A DNA stretch of 64,000 bases from Posidonia oceanica (Eukaryota; Streptophyta; Magnoliopsida; Alismatales; Posidoniaceae). Of this stretch, positions 22,181 through 33,770 are shown in pieces. Position numbers and translations under genes: made by a program. Within the stretch, counting starts at the first letter, position 1, and the number at the start of each line of letters is the position of its first letter. The stretch lies in assembly GCA_037176725.1 (NCBI GenBank), contig JAZBRS010000020.1, positions 84,762,001 to 84,826,000 on the forward strand. The letters are read 5' to 3'. A model generated the notes under the pieces. The model was not told the origin of the DNA, did no database searches, and saw nothing but the letters and a program-made list of their open reading frames with translations.

Positions 22181-24705
22181 AACAGGAAACCACCAAAACC
22201 AGAAAGCTTCTAGTGAGAGAAACTCCCGCGAAAGAGCATTTTTGCGAGCACCCTTTCCCCTTTCCGTTGGTGACCTAGGGCTGGCGAGATGGGGACGCCT
22301 CCTCCTCGATCTCCTTTTTCTTCTGCATTTCGACCACCTCCTCGCCCTCCTCCTCCTCCTTTATCTAATCCTTCGCACCCCCGTCCCATTTGGAGGCCAT
22401 CTCCAACTGCGACGGTTTTCGATGCGGGTGCATCGTCTTCATCCGGGATGAAGCCTGGTCCGATGCATGATCAGCTGGTTATTGGGTCCTCTCTGAAGGC
22501 CCCTAGCACAGTGATAGGTTCTTTTGGTCCTTTGGGTGGTTCTACTTCTGCTGGTACAGCTCCGTTGACTCAGTCAACCCACCCGACGGACACTCAGCAA
22601 ACTACTGAAGTGGAGTTAGGAGTGGCTCCTTCTTCTGAGCTTCAGGGGAAGCAACTCTCGTATGCTGAGGCAACACGCCGTGGAGGTGTGGATCTGAAGC
22701 AACCTTCTGCTGGGGATCGAGCTACCTCCCAAAAGTGCCCTGGTCCTTCTAGGGCTGGTGGCACCAGACCCATGGCTCAGTCCAATTTCCCATCTATTTC
22801 TATGCAAGGGATTGAGTCGGAGCATGATGGGGACCCTTTGGCTTCTCCCCCACATTATCAGAATCGAGCTAGGATTTCTTTGAAACCCAGATCGTTCGCA
22901 GCTACAACTAGGGAGCACCATGTCAAGCCGGTGTTTGAGGATATTCCGCTGAGGAATCCGGTATTACAGAATGGGAAGCAAGTGATGGTCTTCTCGCCGA
23001 CTGAAGTTGGGAAGTTATCTAGGCCTTTCTCTTGGAGCTTGGTTGGAAATTTTGGTTCCAGGCGGCCTACTCTCATGCAGATAAGGTTAACATTGAAGAG
23101 GGTTCGTAGCTTTTCCCAGTATTTCTTTGTGGGTGCCATAGATGATAACCATGTGATCATCAGGTTTCAAAATAGGGGGGACTTTGTGAATGCCTATATC
23201 AAGAAAGAATGGAAAATTCTTGGGAAACTCATGCAGGTCTTTAGGTGGTCTCCCAGATTTACTCCGGGGGTGGAATCTACCTGTGCTCCCATATGGGTAG
23301 AATTTCCTTACCTGCGTGCACATCTTCAGTCCCCGAGGGCTTTACAATCCTTAGCTGGGATGGTTGGAAAATTTTTGTGTGCTGATAGGGATGCTGAAGA
23401 GTTTACCAGGCCTGGAGTCACACGTGTTTGTGTGGAGGTCGACTTTTCAAAACCCATTCCCAAGCAGTTATGGATTGACAATGGTGGTGAGTTGTATGCT
23501 CAAAAGGTATTCATACCTGAGGGTTCTATCCCTCTCTTCTGTCATAGGTGTGCCACTTTAGGGCACTTAGAAGCAACTTGTTCTAAGGGGAGGCCTCTGC
23601 TGAGGTCTGATTCAAGAGATTACTCCACAAGGGAGTGGGTGGATAAATCCTTTGGCAAGAAGAAGGTGTCGGAGGATGGTGGAGATTTCCAACAGGTGAA
23701 GAAGAAATCTAAGAAAAAAGGATCCAAAAAAGAAGAAAAGAAAGTCCATTTTGAAATTTGCTTAGAGAACAAGGAGGCTGGATTTTCTCCTAGGGGCTCT
23801 GACTTGGAGGATATTCTAGGTGTGGGTATGGACATTGATCAGATTGATGTTCATGGTCCTGTGGGTGGCAAGCCATCTTTGGAGGATCGATCAGGTAAGG
23901 TTGTTGATCTGTTAACTTTGGGTGCTGCACTTGATGCTTCTGAGGGTTTCTTTGGCCTTGTGGGGCATGGTGTGGATTTGGTGGATGATGACAAACAGAT
24001 AGAGGAGGCTGTGGATGCTGTAGGTTCCAAGCAGAAGGGTGCATCTCTTTCTGGTGGTGTTCTGCCTGATTCAGAGGGACTTGCTGACAAGGAGGCTCAA
24101 GAGCAAGCTGCATTGCGCAGGTGGTCCCAACTCATCACAGCCATGCACACATCTGCTAACAAACAAGTGCATATGCAGACTGGGAAAGTAGGCCACTTGA
24201 AGGACTTAAAGGACTTACAACAAGATTTAAAGGATGCAAATTATGACTCAACTGAAATTGAAAGTGTCATCCCACATGATTTGCTCCATGATTTACCTCG
24301 GGATTCTCTAAACTATAGGGAGGAATCAGTTGATTCTGATTGTGCTATGGGAGAAGAGCTTCAGGAGTTCAGTGATAAAGCACCTAGTATGGATGCTATC
24401 TATTACGATGATGAGTTCCCTTTACTTGGCAAGCACCGGAAGAAATACAAGCGTAAGGATTATTCATCGTTGGTTCCTTCAGGTGGCCCACGTAGGTCAG
24501 GTCGGATGAGGGCTCAGCGTCAGAGTAAGATGCCGTCGTTTATCGATCTGGATGTTGAGTCTGCGTGACCGTCTTTATCTTTCCTTATATGTACTTGTTA
24601 TCTTTCAGGGACTCTTGTGTATTTTGTTGTATCCCAAGAGTCTGGTTGTAATCTTTTTTGTGGTGCAATGAAGATTACGCCTTTTAATTAAAAAAAAAAA
24701 AAAAA
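22181..24705 (+). mobile_element. ORF1-only LINE-type element ('half-LINE') in the telomere-like array
   Basis: A 2.5-kb unit with a short 5' UTR, one intact ORF1, a 120-bp 3' UTR and a poly(A) run (24690-24705). The 12-bp sequence GCAAACCCTAAA flanks it at 22168-22179 and 24706-24717, a likely TSD, though the array's repetitiveness weakens this. There is no endonuclease, RT or RNase H: the poly(A) follows the ORF1 stop by only about 120 bp. It could be a non-autonomous element mobilised by an L1 or a one-off retrocopy of an ORF1 transcript. Confidence 0.8.
22289..24568 (+). CDS. L1-type ORF1 protein (DUF4283 plus CCHC zinc knuckle), intact
   Basis: 759 codons from ATG 22289 to TGA, no internal stop. 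Residues 1-130 are low-complexity and proline/serine-rich. A DUF4283-like RNA-binding domain spans about residues 233-400, with VFRWSPRFTPG and STCAPIWVEFPYLRAHL. A zinc knuckle CHRCATLGHLEATC lies at residues 418-431. The rest is acidic or lysine-rich, including KKKSKKKGSKKEEKK, ending in an RRSGRMRAQRQSK tail. Plant L1 ORF1 proteins of this build bind element RNA to form the particle that carries the RT. No RT ORF follows. It shares architecture with the L1 ORF1 at 46998 but is clearly another subfamily. Its intactness among dead neighbours suggests a recent insertion. Confidence 0.9.
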   Translation: MGTPPPRSPFSSAFRPPPRPPPPPLSNPSHPRPIWRPSPTATVFDAGASSSSGMKPGPMHDQLVIGSSLKAPSTVIGSFGPLGGSTSAGTAPLTQSTHPTDTQQTTEVELGVAPSSELQGKQLSYAEATRRGGVDLKQPSAGDRATSQKCPGPSRAGGTRPMAQSNFPSISMQGIESEHDGDPLASPPHYQNRARISLKPRSFAATTREHHVKPVFEDIPLRNPVLQNGKQVMVFSPTEVGKLSRPFSWSLVGNFGSRRPTLMQIRLTLKRVRSFSQYFFVGAIDDNHVIIRFQNRGDFVNAYIKKEWKILGKLMQVFRWSPRFTPGVESTCAPIWVEFPYLRAHLQSPRALQSLAGMVGKFLCADRDAEEFTRPGVTRVCVEVDFSKPIPKQLWIDNGGELYAQKVFIPEGSIPLFCHRCATLGHLEATCSKGRPLLRSDSRDYSTREWVDKSFGKKKVSEDGGDFQQVKKKSKKKGSKKEEKKVHFEICLENKEAGFSPRGSDLEDILGVGMDIDQIDVHGPVGGKPSLEDRSGKVVDLLTLGAALDASEGFFGLVGHGVDLVDDDKQIEEAVDAVGSKQKGASLSGGVLPDSEGLADKEAQEQAALRRWSQLITAMHTSANKQVHMQTGKVGHLKDLKDLQQDLKDANYDSTEIESVIPHDLLHDLPRDSLNYREESVDSDCAMGEELQEFSDKAPSMDAIYYDDEFPLLGKHRKKYKRKDYSSLVPSGGPRRSGRMRAQRQSKMPSFIDLDVESA

Positions 24706-27700
24706 GCAAACCCTAAACCCTAAACCCTAGGAAAAAGCAATCCAAAAATCCAAGAAAACCCCATTTAAAACCTAGGAAAAACAATTAAAACAAAACCTAG
24801 AAAAATATAATTAGAAAACTCTAGAAAATCCCATCCAAAATTTAGAAAAACAAGTTAAAAAAAAAAGCAATTAAAACAAAATCCTAAAAAACAATCAACA
24901 AAACAATTTAGGAAAACAAATTAAAAAAACCTAGAAACCCTAGGTCACTCAGCACTACACCCCCCTAAACCCTAGAATTAAGCCTAGGTAAACCCAAGGC
25001 CCAACCCAACTCCCTCTCCTCCTCCTTTCTTTTTTTATTTTTATTTTCTTTCTTTTCTTCCACCAAAGCCCAACCCATTTTTCTTTTCTTTTTTCTTTTC
25101 TTTCTTCTTCTTCTTCTTCTTCTTCCCCTCCCCCTCCTTTTTTTTCCTTTTTCTTTCCATTTTTCTTCCCTCCATTTTAGGCCTAGCCCACCAAGCCTCT
25201 TCCTCCTTATTTTCCTCTCTCTTTTTTTCTTTCTTCCTCTCCTCTTTCTCCTAGCCCGGCCCACTACCATTCTTTTTTCTTTTTTTCTCACTCCACCTCC
25301 TTCCAGCCCGGCCCACTGCCTCATCCTTCTTCTTATTTTTCTTCTTTCACCAGATAGCTGCTTCCCTTCCCTCGTGATCTTCCCTCCAAATTCAAACCAG
25401 CCATCACACCAATGACTTTCCGGCCATCCTCCTGACAACCACCCGTGCCACCCACGATCCCACGACCTCCATGCCACCATGCCTTGTGGCCAAGACCAGC
25501 AACACCCATCCTTTGACCACTGTAGACCACTCACACACAGAGAGGGAGGAGAGGAGAACAAAACCAGAAAACAACCAGAATTCACAAGAAAAACACACAC
25601 AGTAAGCACCCAGAACCCCCTTCTTCCTTGTGCATTTTCCAGAAGCCCAGAAACAACCCAATTCACCCCTAAATTCCACCCAGAAACCTCCTCAGCATCC
25701 ATCTCCTCCTCCACAGCCTTCTCCCTTGCCAAACCAACACCATAGCCACCGCTATCCACCCAAACTCCCCCAGCCAACTCATCAGACAACCACCTTCCTA
25801 AGCCTACCCACCATTCACCCGCAAACACCCTATGGCCCTAGAAATCCACCACAAACACCTGCACCCAGAATCCACTTGAAAACTTCAAACTTCTCCACCT
25901 CACTCCGGAACAACCTCCACTTCAATTCAAACCCTCCACTACCCTCACAGAAGCTCCACCAAGCCATCGGAGGTGTCCCTTCAGCCCGGAGAGCAACAAG
26001 TCACCCCGGCGACCTCAGCACCACAGTGCAACACCCAAAAATCCCAGATCCTTCCCCGAGCGACCGAACTCACTTCTACTTGGCCCTTGATCTCCAGAGG
26101 AGTTCTAGCAACCCCTCCCAACTGCCGTGCGCCGCCGAGGACGTCCACAGCAGCGCCACCACCTTCGCCGGCACCACCGCGACCCACTGAGGTCGGGTGA
26201 CCTTTCCAACCACGCGCGTAGGTAAACGACGTTACCCCTATTCTAGTTTAGCTCCGTTTGTGCTTCCTAGCCCTTTAGACCTAGGTTTAAGACCTTAGAT
26301 CACCGGAACGCACCGCTGCTATTGTTCATCTTCTTCGGCGAGCTCCCGCTGCGCAGCCGTGCTCCTGCTGCGCAGCCGTGCTCTAGGCATCCGCAGCTCC
26401 TCCAGACCGCTCCCCAGGCTCCACCGCACCTCCAGGAGTGCAGCCATGTGCGCCCCTTCCGCCACCGTCGCCTCCAGCTGCTAGTCCACCTTCAGCAAGC
26501 TTTGTAGCAGCTCTGCCGGCGTCGTCAGGCCGCCTCAGCCGCCGTCATGCGTCGCCAAGCCCACTGCGACCTCCGAGGAAGTCCCCTTCAGCCTCCGAGC
26601 ACCGCCGTCGGCTCTCCACGCGCCGCCAGCACCACCTTCTTCCCCGACAGACCTGCACCAACTCGAGCTTCACTGTAGCACTATTCATTCATATAGTTTT
26701 GATTTTAGTTTCGTTTGATGCATTGAAATAAATTCCAGTAGTTTATTTTTATTGCTTTCAGGTCCAGTTGTAGTTTAAGTTTCATTTAATCTCTGAATTA
26801 AACTATATTGCATTGCTTTTAATTCCTGTTATTTCCTTTTATTACATTTCAGTCCTGCTGTAGTTCAAAAGTATTTGATATCATTTATGTTTAGTCCAGT
26901 AGTTTCTTTTATTTACTTTCAAGTCCTGCAGTTGATTAAAGTCATTTAAATGTCTGTTTTTTATCTTATTACATTGCTTTTAACTTCTGCAACTTATTTT
27001 ATTTGCTTTACAGTCCTCTACTGGTTGATGTTTGATTTAATTTGCATTTGTTATCTTATTACATTGCATAAAACTTCTGCAGGTTGCATTATTTGCACTT
27101 TAGTCCACAGATCATGCATTCATTTATTTAATTTGCATGTTTATCTTATTGCAATGCATTTTAGCCCCTACATCTATTTAATTTACACATCAGTCCTCTA
27201 CAGTTGTTAGATTTCATTTAAATCATGATTTTAACTATATTGCAATGCTAAAAAATCCAAAAAACATGTTTATTTGCATATCAGTCCATCAGTGGTTTAA
27301 AACTCATTTAACTTTGCATTTTACCTTATTGCATTGCATTAAAAAGCCAGGAAAATGTTATAATTGCATTTAGGTCCATCTGCTGTGAATCAATTGCTTG
27401 TTTCTGCATTTTTACATTGCATAAAAACCCTGGAAAATTCCATAATTGCATTTCAATCCTTTTTGCATTGAATCACTCATTTAAATCCTGTTTTACCTTA
27501 TTGCATTGCATTATTGCATTGCATTAAAAACCTAGAAAAATTCCATAATTGCATATCAGTCCAGTTTGCATTCAATCATTCTTTTAAATCATGTTTTAAA
27601 CCATATTGCATTGTTGTTTAGTTCAATAACAAGTTTTATTTGCATTTTAGTCCTCCATGCATTTAAATGCCATGTTAGTTGCATTTTAAACCACATTGCC

Positions 27701-29184
27701 CTGTTCTAAAAGCCCCATGGTTTTGCAAAATTGCATGTCAGTCCCCTGTTTTCAACTTTTGCATGTTTGCATGCTTTCTTTGCATTGCATTTAGGTACTG
27801 CATGTTTTTTAAACTGCATTTAGGTTCTTTTCTTGTATTTTTGCATGCATTCATCCCAGTTAGCATCGGATTCAGTTCTGCATCATTGCATTAGCATTCT
27901 TGCATGCATTTGTTCTGTTTTGCATGCACATAGGGAAATTTTGCGTGTAGGCCCCTATAGTTTTCTTAAATTGCACTTAGGTCCCTGCATTGCATTTCTA
28001 CATGCATTTGCACTCCTATATCAGTGAACATTACATTCTTGCATCCATTCAAGCATCCTTGACATCTTTTGCATGCATACACCCTATTTCACACACACTT
28101 AGGGATAATTTGCACATAGGTCCCTATTAGATCCCTCTTTTCTGGCCCTTGAGCCTCCTGACTTGATTCCTGAATAACTTTTGATCGGACCGTTGGATTT
28201 CCACGATCTAACTGTCCAGGTCTTCCTGGTTGAATGATCTTTCATTTAAACCAAAGTTATCTCAGATCAGGCTTCAGATCCTCATGATAAGTCCATCTGA
28301 ATCACAACACAGCACCGTTTGCCTTGTCACTTGCACTGCATGCATTGTTTTCGTGCCCTGTTTTCGCGAGCATGTAGATTAGGCTTTCACACCTTTGTTT
28401 TCTTTCTCCTTTGCTTGTTTCACACTTGCATTGCATGGTTGTACTTGGCTTTTCTACTCTTGTCGCCTTTTCCCCTTTGCATGTACACTTGCATTGCGTG
28501 GTTTTACCACTATTTTGTTTTATCGCCTGCATTTGCATTAGGGCAGTGATGCTTACTGTCTGGAGTTCTCACGAACCAGGGTTCGCTCGGTTCGGAACAA
28601 TGACAGCGCTGCTGAGCACATAGGTTGCACGTTTACTTTCCTTGTGCATCGCATCATTTAGAACACACACTTTGGCATGTAATCACAGCATACCTGGCAT
28701 TTAAGCATTCAGACACATCAATTAGCAGGCATTCATGGCACTTAGGCATTCAAAGCATACATCATCCCTCATAAGCGAGCGTAAGCCTAGAAAGATCGAT
28801 TCTCGGGCGTGTCAGGGGTGCCTAACACCTTCCCCGCTCGTAATAGGAGTCCTTATCCTTTCTCATGGTCCGCAATGACCATATTGCCGTCATCCTAGGC
28901 ACGAGTCACATCATTGCATATCATTTCATTTGCATTGCATTGCATTGCATCTTTTGCTCGATTTTGCATGTTTTCCATGCATTTCCCCTGTTTTCCTTGT
29001 CTTCTAATTTAATAGACACGGTGGCGACTCTGATTTGTCTTATCTTTCTCTTTTTTCCCTTTTTTGGTGTTTTCGAGTCAAGACTTCCTTCTCGGATGCA
29101 CCCGCTAATAGTGAACCAGATTCTGATCGGTGCACGCGAGCTTTGGCATCGTGCATGGACGATTCGAACACCGGGATCGCTACA
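24706..29184 (+). other. C 5' LTR downstream of the half-LINE, no gene
   Basis: Matches 54049-57248 of the 3' LTR in order and sequence. A site reading ATGATAAGT (28284-28292) stands where S1 and D have AAGGTAAGT. Open frames in 25480-26730 are not conserved in their repeat-equivalents and are left out. Confidence 0.75.
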
Positions 29185-29590
29185 GTGGCGACTCCGCTGG
29201 GGATTCTAGACTCCAGCTTTCGTTTTGGTTTTCTCGCCCGCTTTTTACGTCTTCGCTTGCCTTGCACCTTTTTGCATTGCCTGCTCTTCGCTCTTCTTTT
29301 TCTTTGTGTTTTTCTAGTATTTCCGAGTCGAGTATTCTCCCTGGATCCACAACTGACTACGACCCCCTCTCTCTCTCACGACACGATCGCATCGCGAGCT
29401 GTGGCAACGTGCGAGACTCGTCATGATTGGGCACAGGAAACGGTCATAGGACAACAGAAACCCCGTTGGAGAAACTCGACTCTAGCTTTCATTTTTGGCT
29501 TTCTTGCCGCTTTGATTTTGCATTTCTTTGTCTGCCTTGCCTTTACATGCTTTACTATTTGCTCTCCCTTGTCTGTTTGCTTACCTGTTT
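29020..29590 (+). repeat. Degenerate 250-270-bp duplication across LTR end and leader of C
   Basis: CGAGTC at 29074 and 29324 and CTCCAGCTTTC/CTCTAGCTTTC at 29211 and 29480 mark two diverged copies. The first spans the LTR end and PBS. The second, wholly in the leader, keeps GCGAGCTGTGGCAACGTGC (about 29395) but not a recognisable PBS. Confidence 0.65.
29186..29203 (+). promoter_or_regulatory. Primer-binding site of element C
   Basis: TGGCGACTCCGCTGGGGA, one base after the LTR end ...GCTACA. It begins TGG as expected for complementarity to a tRNA 3' CCA and resembles the tRNA-Arg-type PBS reported for Ogre elements; the exact tRNA was not checked. Confidence 0.75.
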
Positions 29591-30690
29591 ACATGCTTTA
29601 TTCTTTGCTTTGTCTTTGCATACTCTTTTGCTTACCTGTCTTTACTTATTTATCTGTTGGCTTGTTATTACTTTACTTCCTCGCATTACATGTCTAAATA
29701 ATTTCTTGGCGCAATAATACATGCTTTTTGGGTGGTGAATGCTTTGTTTTACACACTTGCTATGCCACTACACATGCACATGCCATGTATACTTGCTTTT
29801 TGATATGATAAGTGTTTTCCTTTCACAATCATGTCCACGAACACTTGCACATGCCATGCGCAGGCTTTTTGTTGTGATGTGTGTTGATTGCTTGCCATGT
29901 TTGGATGTTTTCTTCCCCTTTTGCTCTAGGCTTAAGGACAAGTAGAGACTGGTTGTTCCCTCCCCTTGGCAAATAAAAACAGCAAGTAAAAGTCAAATCT
30001 AGGATCTATTAGAGACCTCAACACACCTTCACCCCCCTTGGGTTAATAAAACATGCAAGATTAAAAAACTTTAATCATTTTGCATGAAGCATCATATAGG
30101 GCATGCATCTTCTCATCTGAGTCTACCTATCAGTCTGAGAAGGATAGTCCCAGTCTCTCGTCTAGTTGCTTTGGCACAAGGTGAGTCGATCGGTCTGTCC
30201 CCCCTTGTTAGGGGTTGTGTCGGTGTTACTAGTGGGTACAACCCATGCTTAGGCAGGGTCAAGGCCACTACTGCACCACCCGTCATACTTGAGCTCTAGG
30301 CCAGGGTCTAGACGGGAGCCTTACTTTCTGACCGAGTCGGTCACCCGCACACTTGTGAGTCCGAAGTAGACAACTTACTAGGACACACTAGATTGGTGAG
30401 AGAGAGCATGCTAGAAAGCATACCATTTGCATGAATGCATTCATACCACCAACTAAGCATTTGCATTTTTCTTTCAGGTTCTAACACCTGTTTGCTTTGT
30501 TTGCAATAGAGATCAGTGAGCGAGTTCCCTTGTCGGAGCTTGAGTGCTTCGATTCACTGACGCCTCTGTTGTGTCACCTGTTTTCGACCCTTCCTTTCCT
30601 GAGCTATTTGCCTTCGCGAATATAGCTCCTCCTAAGCGTCGTTCTCCACCTTTCCGTCGCAGTCCTATTCTTACCCGCTCTCGGTCAGCC
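29204..30690 (+). other. Leader of element C
   Basis: Pyrimidine-rich non-coding DNA between PBS and gag. Some Ogre elements have an extra ORF here; I see no convincing one (open frames at 28865-29697 cross the LTR boundary). 30500-30690 approaches gag with CTTCGCGAATATAGC and a Ser/Arg-rich reading. Confidence 0.6.
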
Positions 30691-32440
30691 ATGGCCTAGC
30701 GCACCCTTGAGCCCCTGCTTACTCCTGTTGTTCCAGAGGGGATTTCTGCTTTGGCCCCTCCAGCTCTCATTTCCACTCCCCCTGTGCCTCCGGTGACACC
30801 AGGGTTTCCCCCTTTGTCACCCAGGGCACCCCAGCATCCTGTGGGGCATTGGCAGACTCACGCTACTCCGGACCCAGTCACCGATCCCATCTTGGTGACC
30901 TATGCTCACACCTCGGAGGTGCCTCTGACCCCTCCTTCCCTGGGCCTTGTCACTTCTGACACCCACCCTGCTGCGGCAATTCCCGCCATAGGATCCTATC
31001 CTCCTGGACAGTCTGTGTCCCCCCCTCTTGCATCTGGTCCCCCACCAGCACTGCAATTCAGCATTCCCACTAACAGGACCCCTGAAGAGCGGTACCAGTG
31101 CTTGGCGGAGCTTGCCTAGATCTTTCAGGGCATGGCTCTGTCTGCCCGCCCTCCTCTAGCTCCTTCTGCACCTGAGATCCCTCTGCATCCTGTTCCTGCT
31201 CTCCAGGCATTCCCTACTACACTACCGCCCCGGCCATCACCCCAGCTACCCTCTGCTCCGGTGATAGGGGCGCAGCCTCCCCCCTCTGCACACACCTCAT
31301 TCACCGCACAACATTCACCTCCACCACCTAGTGGCCAGCCCCTTGGGTTGGTTCGAGCACAGCACTTCTTTGGCCCGCTGCTTGGCACCGTGCCACTGCA
31401 GCAGCTGTTGCTCCCACAATCTCCACAATTCACTGCACAGCATCCTGCATACCCTCATCCTGTGCATCAGCAAATTCCTTCGCCTGCATACTTTGCACCG
31501 CCCACAGCACCCACTACACATTTGCATGGATACGCCGGCCATCCCGTTGCATCACCAGGCGACGCGATGGTGGATCCAGAGGAGTACCTTGGTGCGACCC
31601 AAACAGCATATGTAGTCCCTGCCCCTACTGCCCCATCACCTTTGGCAGCAACTCCAGAGTCCAACGACGACAGGTTCGCCGTTCTAGAGAAAGCACTTCG
31701 TCAAGTGCAGGGCACGGACTTCCACTCCTACCAGTTCCGAGACCTCTGTTGCTTTCCAGAGGCGGTACTCCCACCGAAGTTCAAAATCCCGGACTTTGAA
31801 AAATACAATGGTAGGGGCTACCCCATCGCCCATATGAAGGCGTATTACGGAGACTTGGCTCAACTTCAGGCTGATAATAGGTTGTTGATCCGCCTATTTC
31901 AAAAGAGTCTTACTGGCCTAGCCCTCAAGTGGTTTACATCACTTGATATGGTCACCATCAAGACTTGGAACGACCTTGGCAGGGCATTCCTGGAACAGTA
32001 CTCCTTCAACCTTGACTTGGTCCCTAAGCGTGAGGACCTTGTCGCCCTTAAGTAGAGAAACAACGAGCCGTTCGGGGAGTACGTCGGCCGTTGGCGCGCC
32101 CTTGCTGCACAAGTTCACGATAGACCCTCTGACGAGGAGTCTATCGAGATTGTAATCCGAGGCGCACAGCCATTTACTGGGGCTCTGCTTACCATCCAGG
32201 TTGTCACTAGTTTTGCATCTCTGATTCGAGTCGACACACACGTGGAGAGCTCCCTTCGGAGCGGCAATTTTCCGACGCTCTCCATCTTCGCCAAGCAAGC
32301 CGCCTCCCCCAACAGCGGCCACGGCGACAGTGCAGCAACACCAACAACAACGGCAGTAGCAACAACAACAACCCTAGAAGGAGGGATCCCCCGCAAACCA
32401 CAGTTGAGTACGTCGACTCTCCTGCCGCTCCCGTCTACAT
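30691..32440 (+). pseudogene. gag: Gag of element C
   Basis: The frame starts at ATG 30691 (TAG as the third codon, 30697). It is broken again by TAG at 31117 and 32053. The N-terminal 360 codons are low-complexity Pro/Ala/Ser. The capsid (Retrotrans_gag) domain lies at about 31780-32200 (KIPDFEKYNGRGYPIAHMK, then LTGLALKWFTSL and FLEQYSFNLD). A Gln/Asn-codon-rich stretch follows at 32320-32400, where the reading frame becomes ambiguous; frame +2 then holds to a TAA at 32571. Gag would form the cytoplasmic particle. It shares this capsid type with element B but little of the N-terminus. Confidence 0.85.
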
Positions 32441-32719
32441 GATAGCTCCGCCTGGCCCGAATCAGGTAGTGTATGCACCCACACCTAGCACACCTCACAC
32501 ACCACAGATTACCACCACCACCCGACCGGTCTATCCTGTCGCACCAGTCTGGCAAGGACAATACCAAGGATAAAGACGGCCCAACCATCGGCGTCGCTTC
32601 ACACAGCTAGTGGAGTCGCTGAGCGTCGTCCTCCCTAAGGTAGCGTCGCTCCTCACGCCCCCCGAGATCTGCCCACCATCAAACCCTCTTCCGAGGTGGT
32701 ATAGGACGGATCAATTTTG

Positions 32720-33215
32720 CGACTTTCATCTCTTTCTCCAGCGATGAACTGCCTCTAGCGGGGACTAACCAAAATCAGCTCCTGTTTATCACGGTGTAGT
32801 TCAAAAGTTTTCGCATTCCTCTCTCGTTGGTCGATAATGGGTCAGGTCTTAACGTCTGTCCCCTACGCACAGCATTGAAGCTCAGATTCAAAGCCGAGGA
32901 TATCATGCCAGCCATGAAGGGAATGACCTCTTTTGATAATACGTACCATGATTCTTTGGGGATCCTGGTTATTCCTCTTACCATTGGCCCAATCGAATTC
33001 GATGTCGAATTCTATATAGTCGACTTGGAACCTTCTTTTAATCTCTTGCTTGGGCGCCCTTGGCTGCACAAGCATCAAGTGATCCCCTCGACCCTCCACC
33101 GCATGATCAAGTTTTGCTTCGGCGACGATGTTATTGTTGTCATAGCGGAAAACTTTGACAAGGAACCGGTTGAGGTGGTCTCTTCTGTATCTGGCAAACT
33201 GTCCAATTTGATCCT
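32720..33215 (+). pseudogene. pol: Aspartic protease domain of element C
   Basis: Back in the gag frame: ISFSSDELPLAG, a TAG at 32797, then LVDNGSGLNVCPLRTALKL with the active-site Asp at 32833-32835 in a D-N-G-S context typical of Tat/Ogre retropepsins. Then follow a VEFYIVDLEP segment and LLLGRPWLHKH. Retropepsin cleaves the Gag-Pol polyprotein. A frameshift near 33205-33230 leads into the next segment. Confidence 0.85.
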
Positions 33216-33770
33216 AAGCCGTCGGATACCTTGTACTGCGTTAACCGGTTTGAGCTGGTTAACTTTATTCCTCTTCTTGAGCGTGTCAGCTCTCTAGCCG
33301 TTCATTTCAACCCTTCCAGGATGGTCGAGAAAATTTGCCACAGGTGGGGCTATGAGAAGGGAACACCACTTGGGCGTCACGGCCAAGGGATCGCCGAGCC
33401 GATTGCGGCTGAAGAGCATGAAAAGTTTCAAGGCCTGGGATACGAATGGCAGCCCTGCGATGGTGAGTGCCTACATTCAGGGAAGCGGAAGCTCGTGATC
33501 CCTCGGGACCTCACTAACTTTGTCAGTGCAGGTATTCTCGACCCGAACATGAGCCCAGCAACAGCCCAGCCAGCACCGTGTCGGAGCCTCCCATTGCCGA
33601 CAGAGGAGTGGGTCTGCATAGAGGATTATTATTCTGATGAAGAGCAGCCTGGCACAGTTGTCCCAGCACAGTCCAAGGAAGAGGCCCAGATCAGCCTTGC
33701 AATCTCCCAGTCAGTTTGTCTGGCCCTTCCCTCTACTGGTACAGTGGCAGATTCTGCAAACTCTGTGTGA
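33206..33770 (+). pseudogene. G-patch-like segment downstream of protease in C
   Basis: In frame +2 the protein continues TLYCVNRFELVNFIPLLERV and then MVEKICHRWGYEKGTPLGRHGQGI (about 33321-33392), which has the Gly spacing of a G-patch, a short RNA/helicase-contact motif reported in some plant retroelement polyproteins. It then has YEWQP and an acidic linker, and a TGA at 33768. Its role in the element is unknown; RNA handling is a guess from the family. Confidence 0.65.

Larger units (their letters stand above)
21805..29184 (+). repeat. 5' LTR of element C (contains a half-LINE)
   Basis: Starts TGTTGACACC and ends GGGATCGCTACA, one base before the PBS. Without the 2.5-kb LINE-type insert it is about 4.9 kb. 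Order: telomere-like array, A-rich stretch, pyrimidine tract (25010-25350), GC-rich island (25900-26660), a long region of diverged units around TTGCATTTNAGTCC (26700-28100), then U5-type sequence with GGTGGCGACTCTG near 29020. The 3' LTR repeats this order from 46269 to 57248, where it is cut about 1.3 kb short of the end. No host gene is seen; frames in the GC-rich part differ between the two LTRs. Confidence 0.88.

Noticed and set aside
25480..26730. Open frames in the GC-rich island of C's 5' LTR (also 54628-56074, 7455-7796, 59855-60323)
   Set aside because: Frames differ between the two LTRs of the same element and among related LTRs; composition explains them.
31132..31760. Separate proline-rich host protein
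   Set aside because: In frame with gag ATG and capsid domain of element C; it is the low-complexity N-terminus of Gag.
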